In this document: positions 8,879-18,354 of the stretch, piece by piece
How positions within the stretch are numbered: the stretch's first letter is position 1
Layout: every line of letters begins with the position of its first letter
Source: Mycolicibacterium brumae
Lineage (GTDB): Bacteria > Actinomycetota > Actinomycetes > Mycobacteriales > Mycobacteriaceae
Length of the DNA: 64,000 bases
Direction: 5' to 3'
Assembly (NCBI RefSeq): GCF_025215495.1
Contig: NZ_CP104302.1
Location: 62,001 to 126,000 of the forward strand
Made by a program: the position numbers and the translations under genes
Notes under the pieces: generated by a model
Seen by the model: only the letters and a program-made list of their open reading frames with translations
What the model was told of the DNA's origin: nothing
Database searches by the model: none

Positions 8879-9687
8879 TGTTCGAACTGGACGTCGAGGA
8901 ACTGCGCAGCTGGGCGGGGTTCGGCGTGGCCGGCAACTTCGCCGGACACCTGGAGCAGGCCGGGGAGGCCGTCGACTTCGTCAACGTCGCCTCCGAGGGC
9001 GTCGCGCCGAAGGGCATCTTCCCGTGGTACCTGCCCGGGCATCCCGGGCTGCTCGGAGAGTTCCCGCTGTCGAACACCGAGCTGCGGATGCCCGAACCCA
9101 ACGCCGACGGGTCTCCGGTGAACCTGCAGATCGAGCCCGAGGTGGCGCTGGCCGCCCGGGTGATCTGGGACGGCGACACCGTCGCGGAGCTGGAGCCGTT
9201 CGCCCTCGGCGCGTTCAACGACTGCTCCATCCGCCGCCCCGGCGCGCCGAAGATCAGTGACAAGAAGAACTGGGGCCCGGCCTCCAAGGGCGTGGCGCGG
9301 TACTTCTTCGAGGTCTCCGACCTGTCCCCGGCCGGGCCGACGTCGCGGCTGCGGCTGGAATGCCTGCTGATCGGCGACGACGGACAACCGCACGCCTACG
9401 GGGTGAACAGCGGACTGCAGGAATACTCGTACTTCGGCGACCGGCTCTTGGACTGGATCGTGGACCGGCTGGCCAACCAGAAGGGCTCCCCGGAGACCCC
9501 GCTGGAGGACGTCGGCGCGCTGCTGGTCGCCGCCGGGCGCCCGGAGAAGGTGCTGATCGGGATCGGCGCGACCCGCTACACCGAGCTGGGGGCGAGCACC
9601 TTCCTCAAGCCCGGGGACACCGCGATGGTGCGGGTGTACTCCGAGCAGGAGTCCGCGACGTCGACCCTGAAGCAGGCCGTGCGCTGA
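8875..9687 (+). CDS. DUF5718 family protein, possibly FAH-fold
   Basis: 270 residues, matching the DUF5718 family (N-terminus [17 protein letters not shown]). From the sequence I infer a fumarylacetoacetase (FAH)-like fold: [10 protein letters not shown], then AFNDCSIRR, then KNWGPASKG and a C-terminal [14 protein letters not shown], in the same order as the metal-site and oxyanion segments of FAH enzymes. The substrate is unknown. Its ATG overlaps the serS stop (ATGATG; a second ATG at 8878 is also possible). I do not recall a counterpart next to serS in M. tuberculosis, so lateral acquisition is possible. Confidence 0.72.
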   Translation: MMFELDVEELRSWAGFGVAGNFAGHLEQAGEAVDFVNVASEGVAPKGIFPWYLPGHPGLLGEFPLSNTELRMPEPNADGSPVNLQIEPEVALAARVIWDGDTVAELEPFALGAFNDCSIRRPGAPKISDKKNWGPASKGVARYFFEVSDLSPAGPTSRLRLECLLIGDDGQPHAYGVNSGLQEYSYFGDRLLDWIVDRLANQKGSPETPLEDVGALLVAAGRPEKVLIGIGATRYTELGASTFLKPGDTAMVRVYSEQESATSTLKQAVR

Positions 9688-9702
9688 GCAATACTGGGCA
9701 CC

Positions 9703-10137
9703 ATGGTCGAGCTGAACTTCGAACGGAGGATCGCCGCCGCCCCGGAGCGGGTGTTCGCCTGGCTGACCGATCCGGCGAATCTGGCGGCCGCGCCGATGAC
9801 GCTGCGGGCCGGGTGGGCGAAGAATTCGCCGCCGCCGGGCGTCGGCGCGGTGCGCCAGGTGGTGGCCGCTGGCCTGTGGGTGCGCGAGGAGATCACTGGA
9901 TACGACCCGCCGCATCGCTACTCCTACCGGATCATCCGATCCGTGCCGGCGCTCGGCCACCACGGCGGGACGGTCCGCGTGACTCCGGCCGGCGACGGCG
10001 CGCATGTCGACTGGTCCACCGCGTACAACATCCCGGCCTGGGCCGGCGGCGGCGCGATGAACGCCCTGACCGCGCCGCTGCTGCGCTGGAATCTCGGCTC
10101 GGTGCTCGCCGCGTGCGCCCGTGAGCTGGAGCGCTGA
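9703..10137 (+). CDS. SRPBCC (START/polyketide-cyclase-like) family protein
   Basis: 144 residues with the SRPBCC helix-grip pattern: ELNFERRIAAAPERVFAWLTDPANLAAAP at the start, a central strand region (VREEITGYDPPHRYSYRII) and a long C-terminal helix (LRWNLGSVLAACARELE). Members bind hydrophobic ligands. No ligand can be assigned. It starts 15 bp after the DUF5718 gene and ends convergently 2 bp from the Rieske protein gene. Confidence 0.75.
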   Translation: MVELNFERRIAAAPERVFAWLTDPANLAAAPMTLRAGWAKNSPPPGVGAVRQVVAAGLWVREEITGYDPPHRYSYRIIRSVPALGHHGGTVRVTPAGDGAHVDWSTAYNIPAWAGGGAMNALTAPLLRWNLGSVLAACARELER

Positions 10138-10139
10138 CC

Positions 10140-11753
10140 CTACAGCTTGCGGGAGCGCAGCTCGTGGCCCTTGGAGGTCAGGCAGCGGCCGTTCTCCAGA
10201 TTCCACTGCCAGCCGTGCAGGTTGCAGGTCAGCGTCTTGCCCTCGACGATGCCGAACTTGGACAGGTCGGCCAGCAGGTGCGGGCAGCGACGCTGAATCT
10301 CCCAGCCGTCCTTGGTGATTGACGCGGAATCGTCGTGCGCCTCGGCGAACCAGCCGTCGGCGTAGGCGACCCGCTCGTCGGTGAGGCATTTGAAGAAGGT
10401 GTACAGGTACTCGTTGTAACCACCGACCCGCCAGGCCTTGAACCGGGTGGACAGAAAAATGGTGTTCACCCAGTCCGGTTCGTTGTCCCGCAGCACGGTG
10501 CGCACCAGCTCCGGGGCGATCGCGAACCCGTACCGGAACTTCTCGTCCGGAATCGGCTCGCGGACAATGCGTTTCGGGAAGTCGAGCACCACCGTCTCGC
10601 GGCCCAGCCGCAGCTCCACCGGGTAGCCGATGCCGTCGCAGATCTGATCGGACTGGACCATCACCGGCTCGAACAACTCGCGCAGTGGCTCCAGCAGAGA
10701 CGGTCCGTCGGCCGGCGCCCAGGCCGCCTTCTCCGCCGCCAGCACCGGCGCCATCCGCTGCGCGTAGGCCTCGATGTAGTCCGCCTTGCCGGTGGTGAAG
10801 ATCTCCTCGACCTCATCGTCGGGCAGCGGGTGGTTCAGCGAAAGCAGCTGTGCGCCTTGGAATTCGGCGGCGCTGCCGGGGATCATCAGCAGGCCGCCGT
10901 CGTGCCCGTTGGCGCGCAGCTGCTCCAGGAACACCACCTGGTCGGGGAAGATGTTCGCCGGGTCGCCGTGGTCGTCGTTGAGGAACCGCAACTCCGGGTC
11001 CAGGAAGCACGGCGGCCCCGCGGACGGCACCACCCAGGTCGCTCCAACCTGCGCGATGTACTGGCGGCAGCGGTCCATCTGGCGCTGGCGCTTCTGCACC
11101 CCGAACGCTTCCTTGGCCCGGGCGGGCATGTCGTAGACCATCGGGTACCAGATGGCGCCGGAGTACTGCAGCAGGTGCACGTCGACGTCGCCGAACTCCT
11201 CGGCGACCATGTCCAGCTCGATCGGGCGGGCGTCGTTCATGTTGAACAGCACCGTCTCGCCGTCGGACACCACCAGCCCGGAGTCGCCGATCGGGCCGTC
11301 GGCCGGGGACCGCAGCGCGATGATCATCACATCCAGGTCGCCCTTGGGTCCGCTGACGGTGTGCTTGGTCGAGTCCCGGGTCTCGAAGAAGTTGTGGAAG
11401 CCCAGCGACTCCAGCTCGCGGCGCAGGTCCGGCACCGGGTAGTCCGGCAGCAGCACCACGGCGTCCTTGTTGACGTGCGCGGCCAGGTTCGCCGGGTCGT
11501 AGTGGTCCTTGTGCAGGTGCGACACGTACAGGTAGTCGCAATCGCCCAGGGCGTCCCAATCCAAGCGTGAGTTGTCCGGGAAGACGAACCAGGACGCGAA
11601 GTACGCGGGGTTGACCCACGGGTCGCACAGGATGCTGCCCGCCTTGGTCTGGATCAGGAAGCCGGCGTGGCCGACACTGGTGAGCTGCACTTCGTGCCCT
11701 TCGAAAACCGTCTGAACTTTCCCGATGGCGTCGCGGTGGCTGTCCGCGCGCAC
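10140..11753 (-). CDS. Metallo-beta-lactamase-fold / Rieske [2Fe-2S] protein (Rv3818-like)
   Basis: 537 residues, two parts. The N-terminal half is a metallo-beta-lactamase/UlaG-like hydrolase domain (SVGHAGFLIQTKAGSILCDPW, then the metal motif SHLHKDHYD). The C-terminal 110 residues form a Rieske domain with CPH (RRCPHLLADLS) and CNLHGWQWN (CxH and CxxH pairs) that would hold a [2Fe-2S] cluster. Homologous to Rv3818 of unknown function; an oxidoreductase role is inferred. The GTG at 11753 is chosen because TAAGCT lies 5 nt upstream and longer frames run into the divergent gene. It is divergent from the acyltransferase pair. Confidence 0.8.
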   Translation of the reverse strand: MRADSHRDAIGKVQTVFEGHEVQLTSVGHAGFLIQTKAGSILCDPWVNPAYFASWFVFPDNSRLDWDALGDCDYLYVSHLHKDHYDPANLAAHVNKDAVVLLPDYPVPDLRRELESLGFHNFFETRDSTKHTVSGPKGDLDVMIIALRSPADGPIGDSGLVVSDGETVLFNMNDARPIELDMVAEEFGDVDVHLLQYSGAIWYPMVYDMPARAKEAFGVQKRQRQMDRCRQYIAQVGATWVVPSAGPPCFLDPELRFLNDDHGDPANIFPDQVVFLEQLRANGHDGGLLMIPGSAAEFQGAQLLSLNHPLPDDEVEEIFTTGKADYIEAYAQRMAPVLAAEKAAWAPADGPSLLEPLRELFEPVMVQSDQICDGIGYPVELRLGRETVVLDFPKRIVREPIPDEKFRYGFAIAPELVRTVLRDNEPDWVNTIFLSTRFKAWRVGGYNEYLYTFFKCLTDERVAYADGWFAEAHDDSASITKDGWEIQRRCPHLLADLSKFGIVEGKTLTCNLHGWQWNLENGRCLTSKGHELRSRKL

Positions 11754-11804
11754 CGTCGAGCTTAACCGTCGGACAACCGCCCGCCTGCGCGGTGGCGTCC
11801 GCGT

Positions 11805-11810
11805 TAGGCT
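11805..11810 (+). promoter_or_regulatory. -10 box for acyltransferase pair (leaderless)
   Basis: TAGGCT is followed 7 nt later by the GTG start at 11818. It drives the rightward acyltransferase-acyltransferase-HAD set. Confidence 0.5.
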
Positions 11811-11817
11811 CGCAGCT

Positions 11818-12594
11818 GTGGAACCCGTATACGGCACGATCATCCAGTTGGCCCGGCTGACCTGGAAGGTCCAGGGCCTGAACTTCACCGTCACCGGAGT
11901 GGAGAACCTGCCCGATTCCGGTGGCGGGGTGGTCGCGATCAACCACACCAGCTATTTCGACTTCACCTTCGCGGGGCTGCCGTTCTATCTCAAGGACCCC
12001 AAGCGCAAGGTCCGCTTCATGGCCAAGCAGGAGGTGTTCGACAACAAGATCACCGGCCCCCTGATGCGGGGCTGCAAGCACATCCCGGTGGACCGCGCCT
12101 CCGGCGCGGAGTCGTTCGCCGAGGCGGTGCGCCGGCTGAAGGAGGGCGAACTCGTCGGCGTCTACCCGGAAGCCACCATCAGCCGCAGCTTCGAGCTCAA
12201 GGAATTCAAATCCGGCGCCGCGCGGATGGCGATCGAAGCCCAGGTGCCGATCCTGCCGCACATCGTCTGGGGCGCCCAGCGGATCTGGACCAAGGACCAC
12301 CCGAAGAAGATGTGGCGGCCGAAGGTGCCGATCTCGATCGCCGTCGGCGAGCCGATCCAGCCGAACCTGCCCGCGCACGAACTCACCATGGTGCTGCACT
12401 CCCGGATGCAGCACCTGCTGGAACAGGTGCAGGACGCCTACGGACCGTATCCGCCCGGTGCGTGGTGGGCCCCGCACCGGCTCGGTGGCGGGGCGCCCAC
12501 CCCCGCCGAGGCCGCCCGTCTGGACGCCGAGGAATTGGCGCGCCGTGCCGCGGCCCGGGAAGCGAAATCGGCGGAACGCCCTGACCCCCGGTAG
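11818..12594 (+). CDS. 1-acyl-glycerol-3-phosphate acyltransferase family (PlsC-like, Rv3816c-like)
   Basis: 258 residues. PlsC-family acyltransferase with the catalytic NHTSYFDF motif (HX4D, near residue 41-46), the acceptor-binding YPEATISRS block (near 117) and a KSGAARMA helix. It probably acylates lysophosphatidic acid or another lipid acceptor at the membrane. The GTG start fits the family N-terminus (EPVYGTI). The first of two tandem paralogues, matching the Rv3816c-Rv3815c-Rv3814c cluster. The C-terminal 40 residues are Ala/Glu-rich. Confidence 0.88.
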   Translation: MEPVYGTIIQLARLTWKVQGLNFTVTGVENLPDSGGGVVAINHTSYFDFTFAGLPFYLKDPKRKVRFMAKQEVFDNKITGPLMRGCKHIPVDRASGAESFAEAVRRLKEGELVGVYPEATISRSFELKEFKSGAARMAIEAQVPILPHIVWGAQRIWTKDHPKKMWRPKVPISIAVGEPIQPNLPAHELTMVLHSRMQHLLEQVQDAYGPYPPGAWWAPHRLGGGAPTPAEAARLDAEELARRAAAREAKSAERPDPR

Positions 12595-12601
12595 AGCGGG
12601 A

Positions 12602-13357
12602 ATGGAACCGTTCTACCGAACGCTGGAGGTGGCCTGCCGGGCGGCGTTGCGGGTCAACGGCGACCGGCTGACCGTCGTCGGCGTCGAGAACATCCCGGCC
12701 ACCGGCGGGGCGGTGGTCGCGATCAACCACACCAGTTACGTCGACTGGATGCCGGCCGGACTGGCGATGACCTCGATCCGGCGGCGGTTGCGGTTCATGA
12801 TCAAGGCCGAGGTCGGCGACATCCGCGCGGGCGCCTTCGTGATCCGACACACCAAGCTCATCCCGGTGGACCGCAGCCGCGGCGGGCAGGCCTACGCCGA
12901 GGCGGTGCGAGAGCTGCGCGCCGGTGAGCTGGTCGCGGTGTACCCCGAGGCGACCATCAGCCGCAGCTTCGAGCTCAAGGAGTTCAAAAGCGGCGCCGCC
13001 CGGATGGCGTTGGAGGCCAACGTGCCGATCGTCCCGATGATCGTCTGGGGCGCGCACCGAATCTGGACCAAGGGCCACCCGCGTCGGATCGGCCACCGCA
13101 AGATCCCGCTGTCGGTCGCGGTCGGACCGCCGTTGAACCCGGTCGGAACAGTTCGTGAACTCGACGACCGGCTGCACGACGAGATGTCGGCGCTGCTGGA
13201 TAGTGTGCAACGCGGCTACCCGCACCCCGCGGGCGCGCCCTGGGTGCCCGCGCGCCTCGGCGGGTCCGCCCCGACGCCGGAGCAAGCCCGGGCGCTGGAC
13301 GCCGCTGAGGCGGCCGAACGCGCCGCTCGACGACAACGCCAGGAAGGCGCGCAGTGA
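12602..13357 (+). CDS. PlsC-family acyltransferase, tandem paralogue (Rv3815c/Rv3814c-like)
   Basis: 251 residues, strongly similar to the preceding gene: NHTSYVDW (HX4D), KLIPVDRSRG, YPEATISRSFELKEFKSGAARMA. The motif YPEATISRSFELKEFKSGAA is identical in both copies. It starts 7 bp after its paralogue and overlaps the HAD gene by four bases (GTGA). It is likely membrane-associated and acylates a lipid acceptor. The division of labour between the two copies is unknown. Confidence 0.88.
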   Translation: MEPFYRTLEVACRAALRVNGDRLTVVGVENIPATGGAVVAINHTSYVDWMPAGLAMTSIRRRLRFMIKAEVGDIRAGAFVIRHTKLIPVDRSRGGQAYAEAVRELRAGELVAVYPEATISRSFELKEFKSGAARMALEANVPIVPMIVWGAHRIWTKGHPRRIGHRKIPLSVAVGPPLNPVGTVRELDDRLHDEMSALLDSVQRGYPHPAGAPWVPARLGGSAPTPEQARALDAAEAAERAARRQRQEGAQ

Positions 13358-14172
13358 ACACCGCCCCGAGGCTGATCGCCACCGACGTCGACGGCACCCT
13401 GCTCGACGACGACGAGCGGGTCACCGCCCGGACCCGGGAGGCGGTGGCCGCCGCCCGCGACGCCGGTGTCCGATTCGTGCTGGCCACCGGCCGGCCGCCG
13501 CGCTGGATCGCCCCGGTGGTCGACGGGCTGGGCTTCGCCCCGATCGCGGTGTGCGCCAACGGCGCCGTCATCTACGACCCCGACCAGGACCGGGTGCTGT
13601 CGGTGCGCACGCTGTCGGCAGAGAAACTGACCGAACTGGCCGGCATCGTGGCGAGCGTGATCCCGGGCGCGGGGCTGGCGGTCGAGCGGATCGGGGCCAG
13701 CGCGCACGACGTCGCGACCCCGCAGTTCGTCAGCTCGCCGGGCTACGAGCACGCCTGGCTCAACCCCGACAACACCGAGGTGTCGGTCGCCGACCTGCTG
13801 TCGGCCCCGGCCATCAAACTGCTGATCCGCGACGCGGGCGCCACCAGCGCGGATATGGCGCGCGCGCTGGCCCCGCACCTGGCCGGGCACGGCGATCTGA
13901 CCTACAGCACCAACAACGGGCTGGTCGAGGTGGTGCCGCTGGGCGTCACCAAGGCGACCGGGGTGGCCGAGGTGGCCGCGCCCTACGGCGTCGGCGTCGG
14001 GGAGATCCTGGCCTTCGGCGATATGCCCAACGACGTGCCGATGCTGTCCTGGTCGGGGCACGGGGTGGCGATGGGCAACGCCCACCCGGAGGCCAAGGCC
14101 GCCGCGGACGAGGTCACCACCCGCAACACCGACGACGGGCTGGCCCGGGTGCTGGAGCGGTATTTCAGCTGA
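13354..14172 (+). CDS. Cof-type HAD-IIB phosphatase (Rv3813c-like)
   Basis: 272 residues. HAD hydrolase with motif I DVDGTLLDDDE (nucleophile Asp near residue 11), the motif II region LATGRPP, motif III Lys in APAIKLLI, and motif IV FGDMPNDVPML. A C2-type cap lies in the middle. The family hydrolyses sugar phosphates, flavin mononucleotide or related phosphates. The substrate is not predictable. Translationally coupled to the upstream acyltransferase. Confidence 0.87.
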   Translation: MNTAPRLIATDVDGTLLDDDERVTARTREAVAAARDAGVRFVLATGRPPRWIAPVVDGLGFAPIAVCANGAVIYDPDQDRVLSVRTLSAEKLTELAGIVASVIPGAGLAVERIGASAHDVATPQFVSSPGYEHAWLNPDNTEVSVADLLSAPAIKLLIRDAGATSADMARALAPHLAGHGDLTYSTNNGLVEVVPLGVTKATGVAEVAAPYGVGVGEILAFGDMPNDVPMLSWSGHGVAMGNAHPEAKAAADEVTTRNTDDGLARVLERYFS

Positions 14173-14181
14173 TCAGCGTCG

Positions 14182-15759
14182 CTAGCTGATCCGGCTGATG
14201 CGCTCGAGCTGGACCGGCGGGGCGCCGTCGGAGTGCGGCAGTTGCTGGGCGACGCCGTCGACCACGCGGGTGACGGTTCCGGTCTCCCGGTCGAAGTTCA
14301 GCGTGCCGTGCTGGAAGTTCTGCTTGATCCACTGCGGTTCGGCGATCTCGCGGCTGGTGGGCAGGCCCAGCAGGCCGCGTTCGAAGCCGAGGGTGGCCCA
14401 GGCGGTGTAGATCGCGCCGGTCAGCGGCTTGGCGCCGGTGCTCGGCGACCAGTACACCGCGCCGCGCTCGAAGGTCGCGTAGCGGGCGTCGCCGGCCGCC
14501 GCGGACTCCGGGGAGGTCGGCATGCCGAGCAACCCGTTCCCGGCGCCGGTGTTCTGCCAGGTGGCGTAGATCGCGCCGCCGCGCAACTGATCCTCCAGGG
14601 TGCGCGGGGGCGCCGGCCGGTCGAAATGCGCGGCGATCTGGCGGATCTCGGCGAGCTTGGTGTAGCCGACCGCGCCCGGGCATTCGGTGATCCCGACGTC
14701 GCGGTGGGCGAAGATCGTCGGCAGCGTTGGCGTGGCGCCGGCCGGGAAGAAGGTGTGCGCGCCGCCAGCGGAGGTCAGCCGCACGGTGCCGTTCGGGTCG
14801 ACGTGGTCCAGCGCCAACCGCCAGCCCAGCAGCCGGCCGGTGTTGCGCAGCTGGATCTCGGTGGGCGCTTCGGTCTCGAAGTCGCCGAGCATCGCCACGC
14901 CCCAGGTGTCCAGGTTGAACCCGCCGGTGTGCGCGCCCTCGACGGGCCGGTCCAGGCCGCCGGCGCGGCCCTCGAACACCTGGCCGTACTTGTCGACCAG
15001 CGCGTTGTAGGCCATGTCGCACCAGCCCAGGGTGACGGTGTGATACGCGTAGATCGACCGGACGATGGCCGCGGATTCCTCCGGCGAGTAGTCGTTGCTG
15101 CCCGCGGTGTGGTGCACGACGGCTGCGCGCACCCCGGCGTCGTAGGTCGGGCTGCCGCAGCGCAGCAGCCCCTCGTCGGCGCCCCATTGCGCGCGGCTGA
15201 TGACCGCCGGCGGCTGACCGGGGATGATCGCGGCGGTCGGCAGGTTGAACCCGTCGGCCGGGGCCAGCGGCGGATCGATGAGCACCGCGTTCAGGTTGTT
15301 CAGCGGCTCTTCGACATTGACCGGCCGGTAGCCGAGGCTGTCGTCGCGGGCGGTGGTGTCCGGCGCGGTGACCGGCGCGTCGTCGGGCCGGGTGACCTTG
15401 ATCTGCACGGCGTTGGTGCGCCCGACGAAGATCGGGTCGGTGCCCCGCGCCAGGCCGCCGTCGGCCTCCAGCGGGTCCGCCTCGTACCACTGGCCCCAGC
15501 TGCCGTCGGATTGGCGGGCGCGGAACTGCGCGGAGGTGCCGGTCAGGTCGTCGCCGGTGAGGGCGACCATGGAGAACGGCTGGTCCCGGTTGATCTCCCG
15601 GATGGTGGTGCCGCCGGCCACTTCGGGCAGCGGCTGCTCGACGACGGAGACGTCGGCGGCGCTCGGGCGGGGGCGTTCCTGGGGCAGGCCGTTGACCGCC
15701 CAGGGCAGCAGCACGGCGGTCACCGCAATCGCGGAGAGCAGCGGGCGGGGCGACGGCAC
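14182..15759 (-). CDS. Secreted N-acetylmuramoyl-L-alanine amidase with LGFP repeats (Rv3811-like)
   Basis: 525 residues. N-terminal signal peptide (LLSAIAVTAVLLPWAVNG). A peptidoglycan-recognition/amidase_2 domain spans about 190-375, with zinc ligands in VVHHTAGSNDYS and HRDVGITECPG. C-terminal LGFP repeats follow (NGLLGMPTSPE, RGLLGLPTSRE), which anchor to the mycolyl-arabinogalactan layer. It cleaves or binds peptidoglycan outside the membrane. The GTG start is supported by a -10 box 7 nt upstream. Its neighbour is Erp, as in M. tuberculosis Rv3811-Rv3810. Confidence 0.9.
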   Translation of the reverse strand: MPSPRPLLSAIAVTAVLLPWAVNGLPQERPRPSAADVSVVEQPLPEVAGGTTIREINRDQPFSMVALTGDDLTGTSAQFRARQSDGSWGQWYEADPLEADGGLARGTDPIFVGRTNAVQIKVTRPDDAPVTAPDTTARDDSLGYRPVNVEEPLNNLNAVLIDPPLAPADGFNLPTAAIIPGQPPAVISRAQWGADEGLLRCGSPTYDAGVRAAVVHHTAGSNDYSPEESAAIVRSIYAYHTVTLGWCDMAYNALVDKYGQVFEGRAGGLDRPVEGAHTGGFNLDTWGVAMLGDFETEAPTEIQLRNTGRLLGWRLALDHVDPNGTVRLTSAGGAHTFFPAGATPTLPTIFAHRDVGITECPGAVGYTKLAEIRQIAAHFDRPAPPRTLEDQLRGGAIYATWQNTGAGNGLLGMPTSPESAAAGDARYATFERGAVYWSPSTGAKPLTGAIYTAWATLGFERGLLGLPTSREIAEPQWIKQNFQHGTLNFDRETGTVTRVVDGVAQQLPHSDGAPPVQLERISRIS

Positions 15760-15766
15760 GAGGCAG

Positions 15767-15772
15767 ATGTTA
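15767..15772 (-). promoter_or_regulatory. -10 box for amidase gene (leaderless)
   Basis: On the minus strand TAACAT is followed by 7 nt and the GTG at 15759. Confidence 0.5.
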
Positions 15773-15833
15773 CGGATGTGTCATGTGTGGAATTTGATAC
15801 GACACGGTGTTATTGGGAAGAAAGTTAATACGC

Positions 15834-15873
15834 AACGGCACCGCAGGGGAACGAGCCGCCCTGCGGTGCCGTT
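15834..15873. terminator. Intrinsic terminator hairpin downstream of erp
   Basis: Perfect 15-bp inverted repeat (left arm AACGGCACCGCAGGG at 15834-15848, right arm 15859-15873) with a 10-nt loop, followed on the plus strand by TTTT. It lies between the erp stop and the amidase promoter and should end erp transcription. Confidence 0.8.
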
Positions 15874-15902
15874 TTGTCACAAGCCTTCGAATGAACGACC
15901 TG

Positions 15903-16913
15903 TCAGCTGGTGGGGATCGCCGCGGCGATGGCCGGGGCGGCGTTGGCCGCGGCCTCGACCGGGGCGGCGGCCGTGGTGGCGGCGTTGGTGGCCGCGGCCA
16001 CCGGCGCCTGGGCGGCGGCCGGAGCCGTCTGCTGGATGGCGCCCATGATGGTCGGCATCAGCACGCCCTTGAGCAGGTCGACGGCCTGGCCGGCGCCCAG
16101 CGAGTTCGCGGCGCTGCTCAGATCGCTGATCAGGCCCGGCTTGCTGGTGGGAACGGTGCCCAGCCCGCTCAGCGACGGGTCGCCGAGGATCGGGTAGGTG
16201 TCCGCGCCGAGTCCGATCGGGGCGGCGATCGGCTGCTCGCTGGGCAGGCCGATCGGGTTGCCGACGCCCAGCGGGCTGGTCAGGTCCGTGCCGGTGCTGA
16301 TCGGCGAGGTGCCGGCCGGGGTCAGCGCCGGGTTGGTCAGACCGGTGTTGAGGTCCACGCTGCCCGGGGTGGTGGTCAGGCTGGCGCCGTCGGTGCTCAG
16401 GCCCGGGGTGGTGGTGGTCAGACCCGGGGTGCTCAGACCGGTGGTCGGATCAGTCAGACCCGGAGTGGTCGTGGTCAGGCCGGGTGCGGTGGTGGTCAGG
16501 CCCGGCGTGGTCAGGGCGGCCGACGGATCGGTCAGGCCCGGCGTGGTCAGGCCCGGCGAGGTCAGCCCGGGGGAGGTCAAGCCGGGGGAGGTCAAGCCGG
16601 GGCTGGTGAGCCCGGGCGAGGTGAGGCCGGGGCTGGTCAGGCCGGTGATCGGCTGAGCGCCGGCGGGGTTCAGGCCGGTGGGCAGCGGCGGGATGTTCAC
16701 CCCGAACTGGGACAGACCGGAGGTCAGGGCGCTCAGCAGCTCATTGGGCAGGTCGGTGATGAACGCTGCCTGGACGAAATCGCGCTCCTGGGGGGCCGGC
16801 TTGGAATCAGCGACCAGTTCGGAGGCGGCAACGACTGCGAACGGACTTGCGACGGCCATGGCGGCGACCGCGCTCAGGGCCCTCGAGAGCTTGCGTCGAC
16901 GACGGTTCGGCAC
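15903..16913 (-). CDS. erp: Exported repetitive protein Erp (PirG)
   Basis: 336 residues. Secreted, surface-associated mycobacterial protein needed for full multiplication in hosts in pathogenic species. The GTG at 16913 has GAGGAG 7 nt upstream and gives the family N-terminus (VPNRRRRKLSRALSAVAAMAVASP), a signal peptide with a basic start. The conserved N-domain (ITDLPNELLSALTSGLSQFGVNIPPLP) precedes a central PGLTS repeat block (about residues 91-172). An Ala-rich hydrophobic C-terminus follows. Divergent from glf, as in M. tuberculosis Rv3810-Rv3809c. Confidence 0.93.
   Translation of the reverse strand: MPNRRRRKLSRALSAVAAMAVASPFAVVAASELVADSKPAPQERDFVQAAFITDLPNELLSALTSGLSQFGVNIPPLPTGLNPAGAQPITGLTSPGLTSPGLTSPGLTSPGLTSPGLTSPGLTTPGLTDPSAALTTPGLTTTAPGLTTTTPGLTDPTTGLSTPGLTTTTPGLSTDGASLTTTPGSVDLNTGLTNPALTPAGTSPISTGTDLTSPLGVGNPIGLPSEQPIAAPIGLGADTYPILGDPSLSGLGTVPTSKPGLISDLSSAANSLGAGQAVDLLKGVLMPTIMGAIQQTAPAAAQAPVAAATNAATTAAAPVEAAANAAPAIAAAIPTS
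16398..16643 (-). repeat. PGLTS-type pentapeptide repeat block of erp
   Basis: About 15 copies of a 15-bp unit encoding PGLTS and variants (PGLTT, PGLTD, PGLST). The first seven, nearest the signal peptide, are almost perfect. The copies degenerate towards the C-terminus. Copy number of this block differs between species and could vary by slippage. Confidence 0.85.
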
Positions 16914-17132
16914 GGGAAGTCTCCTCAATATCTGTATTGGCCACACGGGTGCGGCTTCGACGCTGTCGATGTTACGAGTGAGACTGGTGTGATTAGAGTG
17001 ACGAGATGCAATCGTGAGGGAACCGCGACACCGGGATGTCCGAACGGTTATCGGAGTGGTACCCCGCCCCCGCGTGTCGAGCGCGCGGAGATTGACTGGG
17101 CGCGGTGGGACAAGGCGCGCGGCGGGGTCGGA

Positions 17133-17138
17133 TACCCT
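17133..17138 (+). promoter_or_regulatory. -10 box for the glf operon
   Basis: TACCCT lies 8 nt before the glf ATG in the 233-bp divergent erp-glf spacer. No clear -35 is seen at the usual distance. Confidence 0.45.
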
Positions 17139-17140
17139 AG

Positions 17141-18346
<1,206 letters not shown>

Positions 18347-18354
18347 GCACCACC

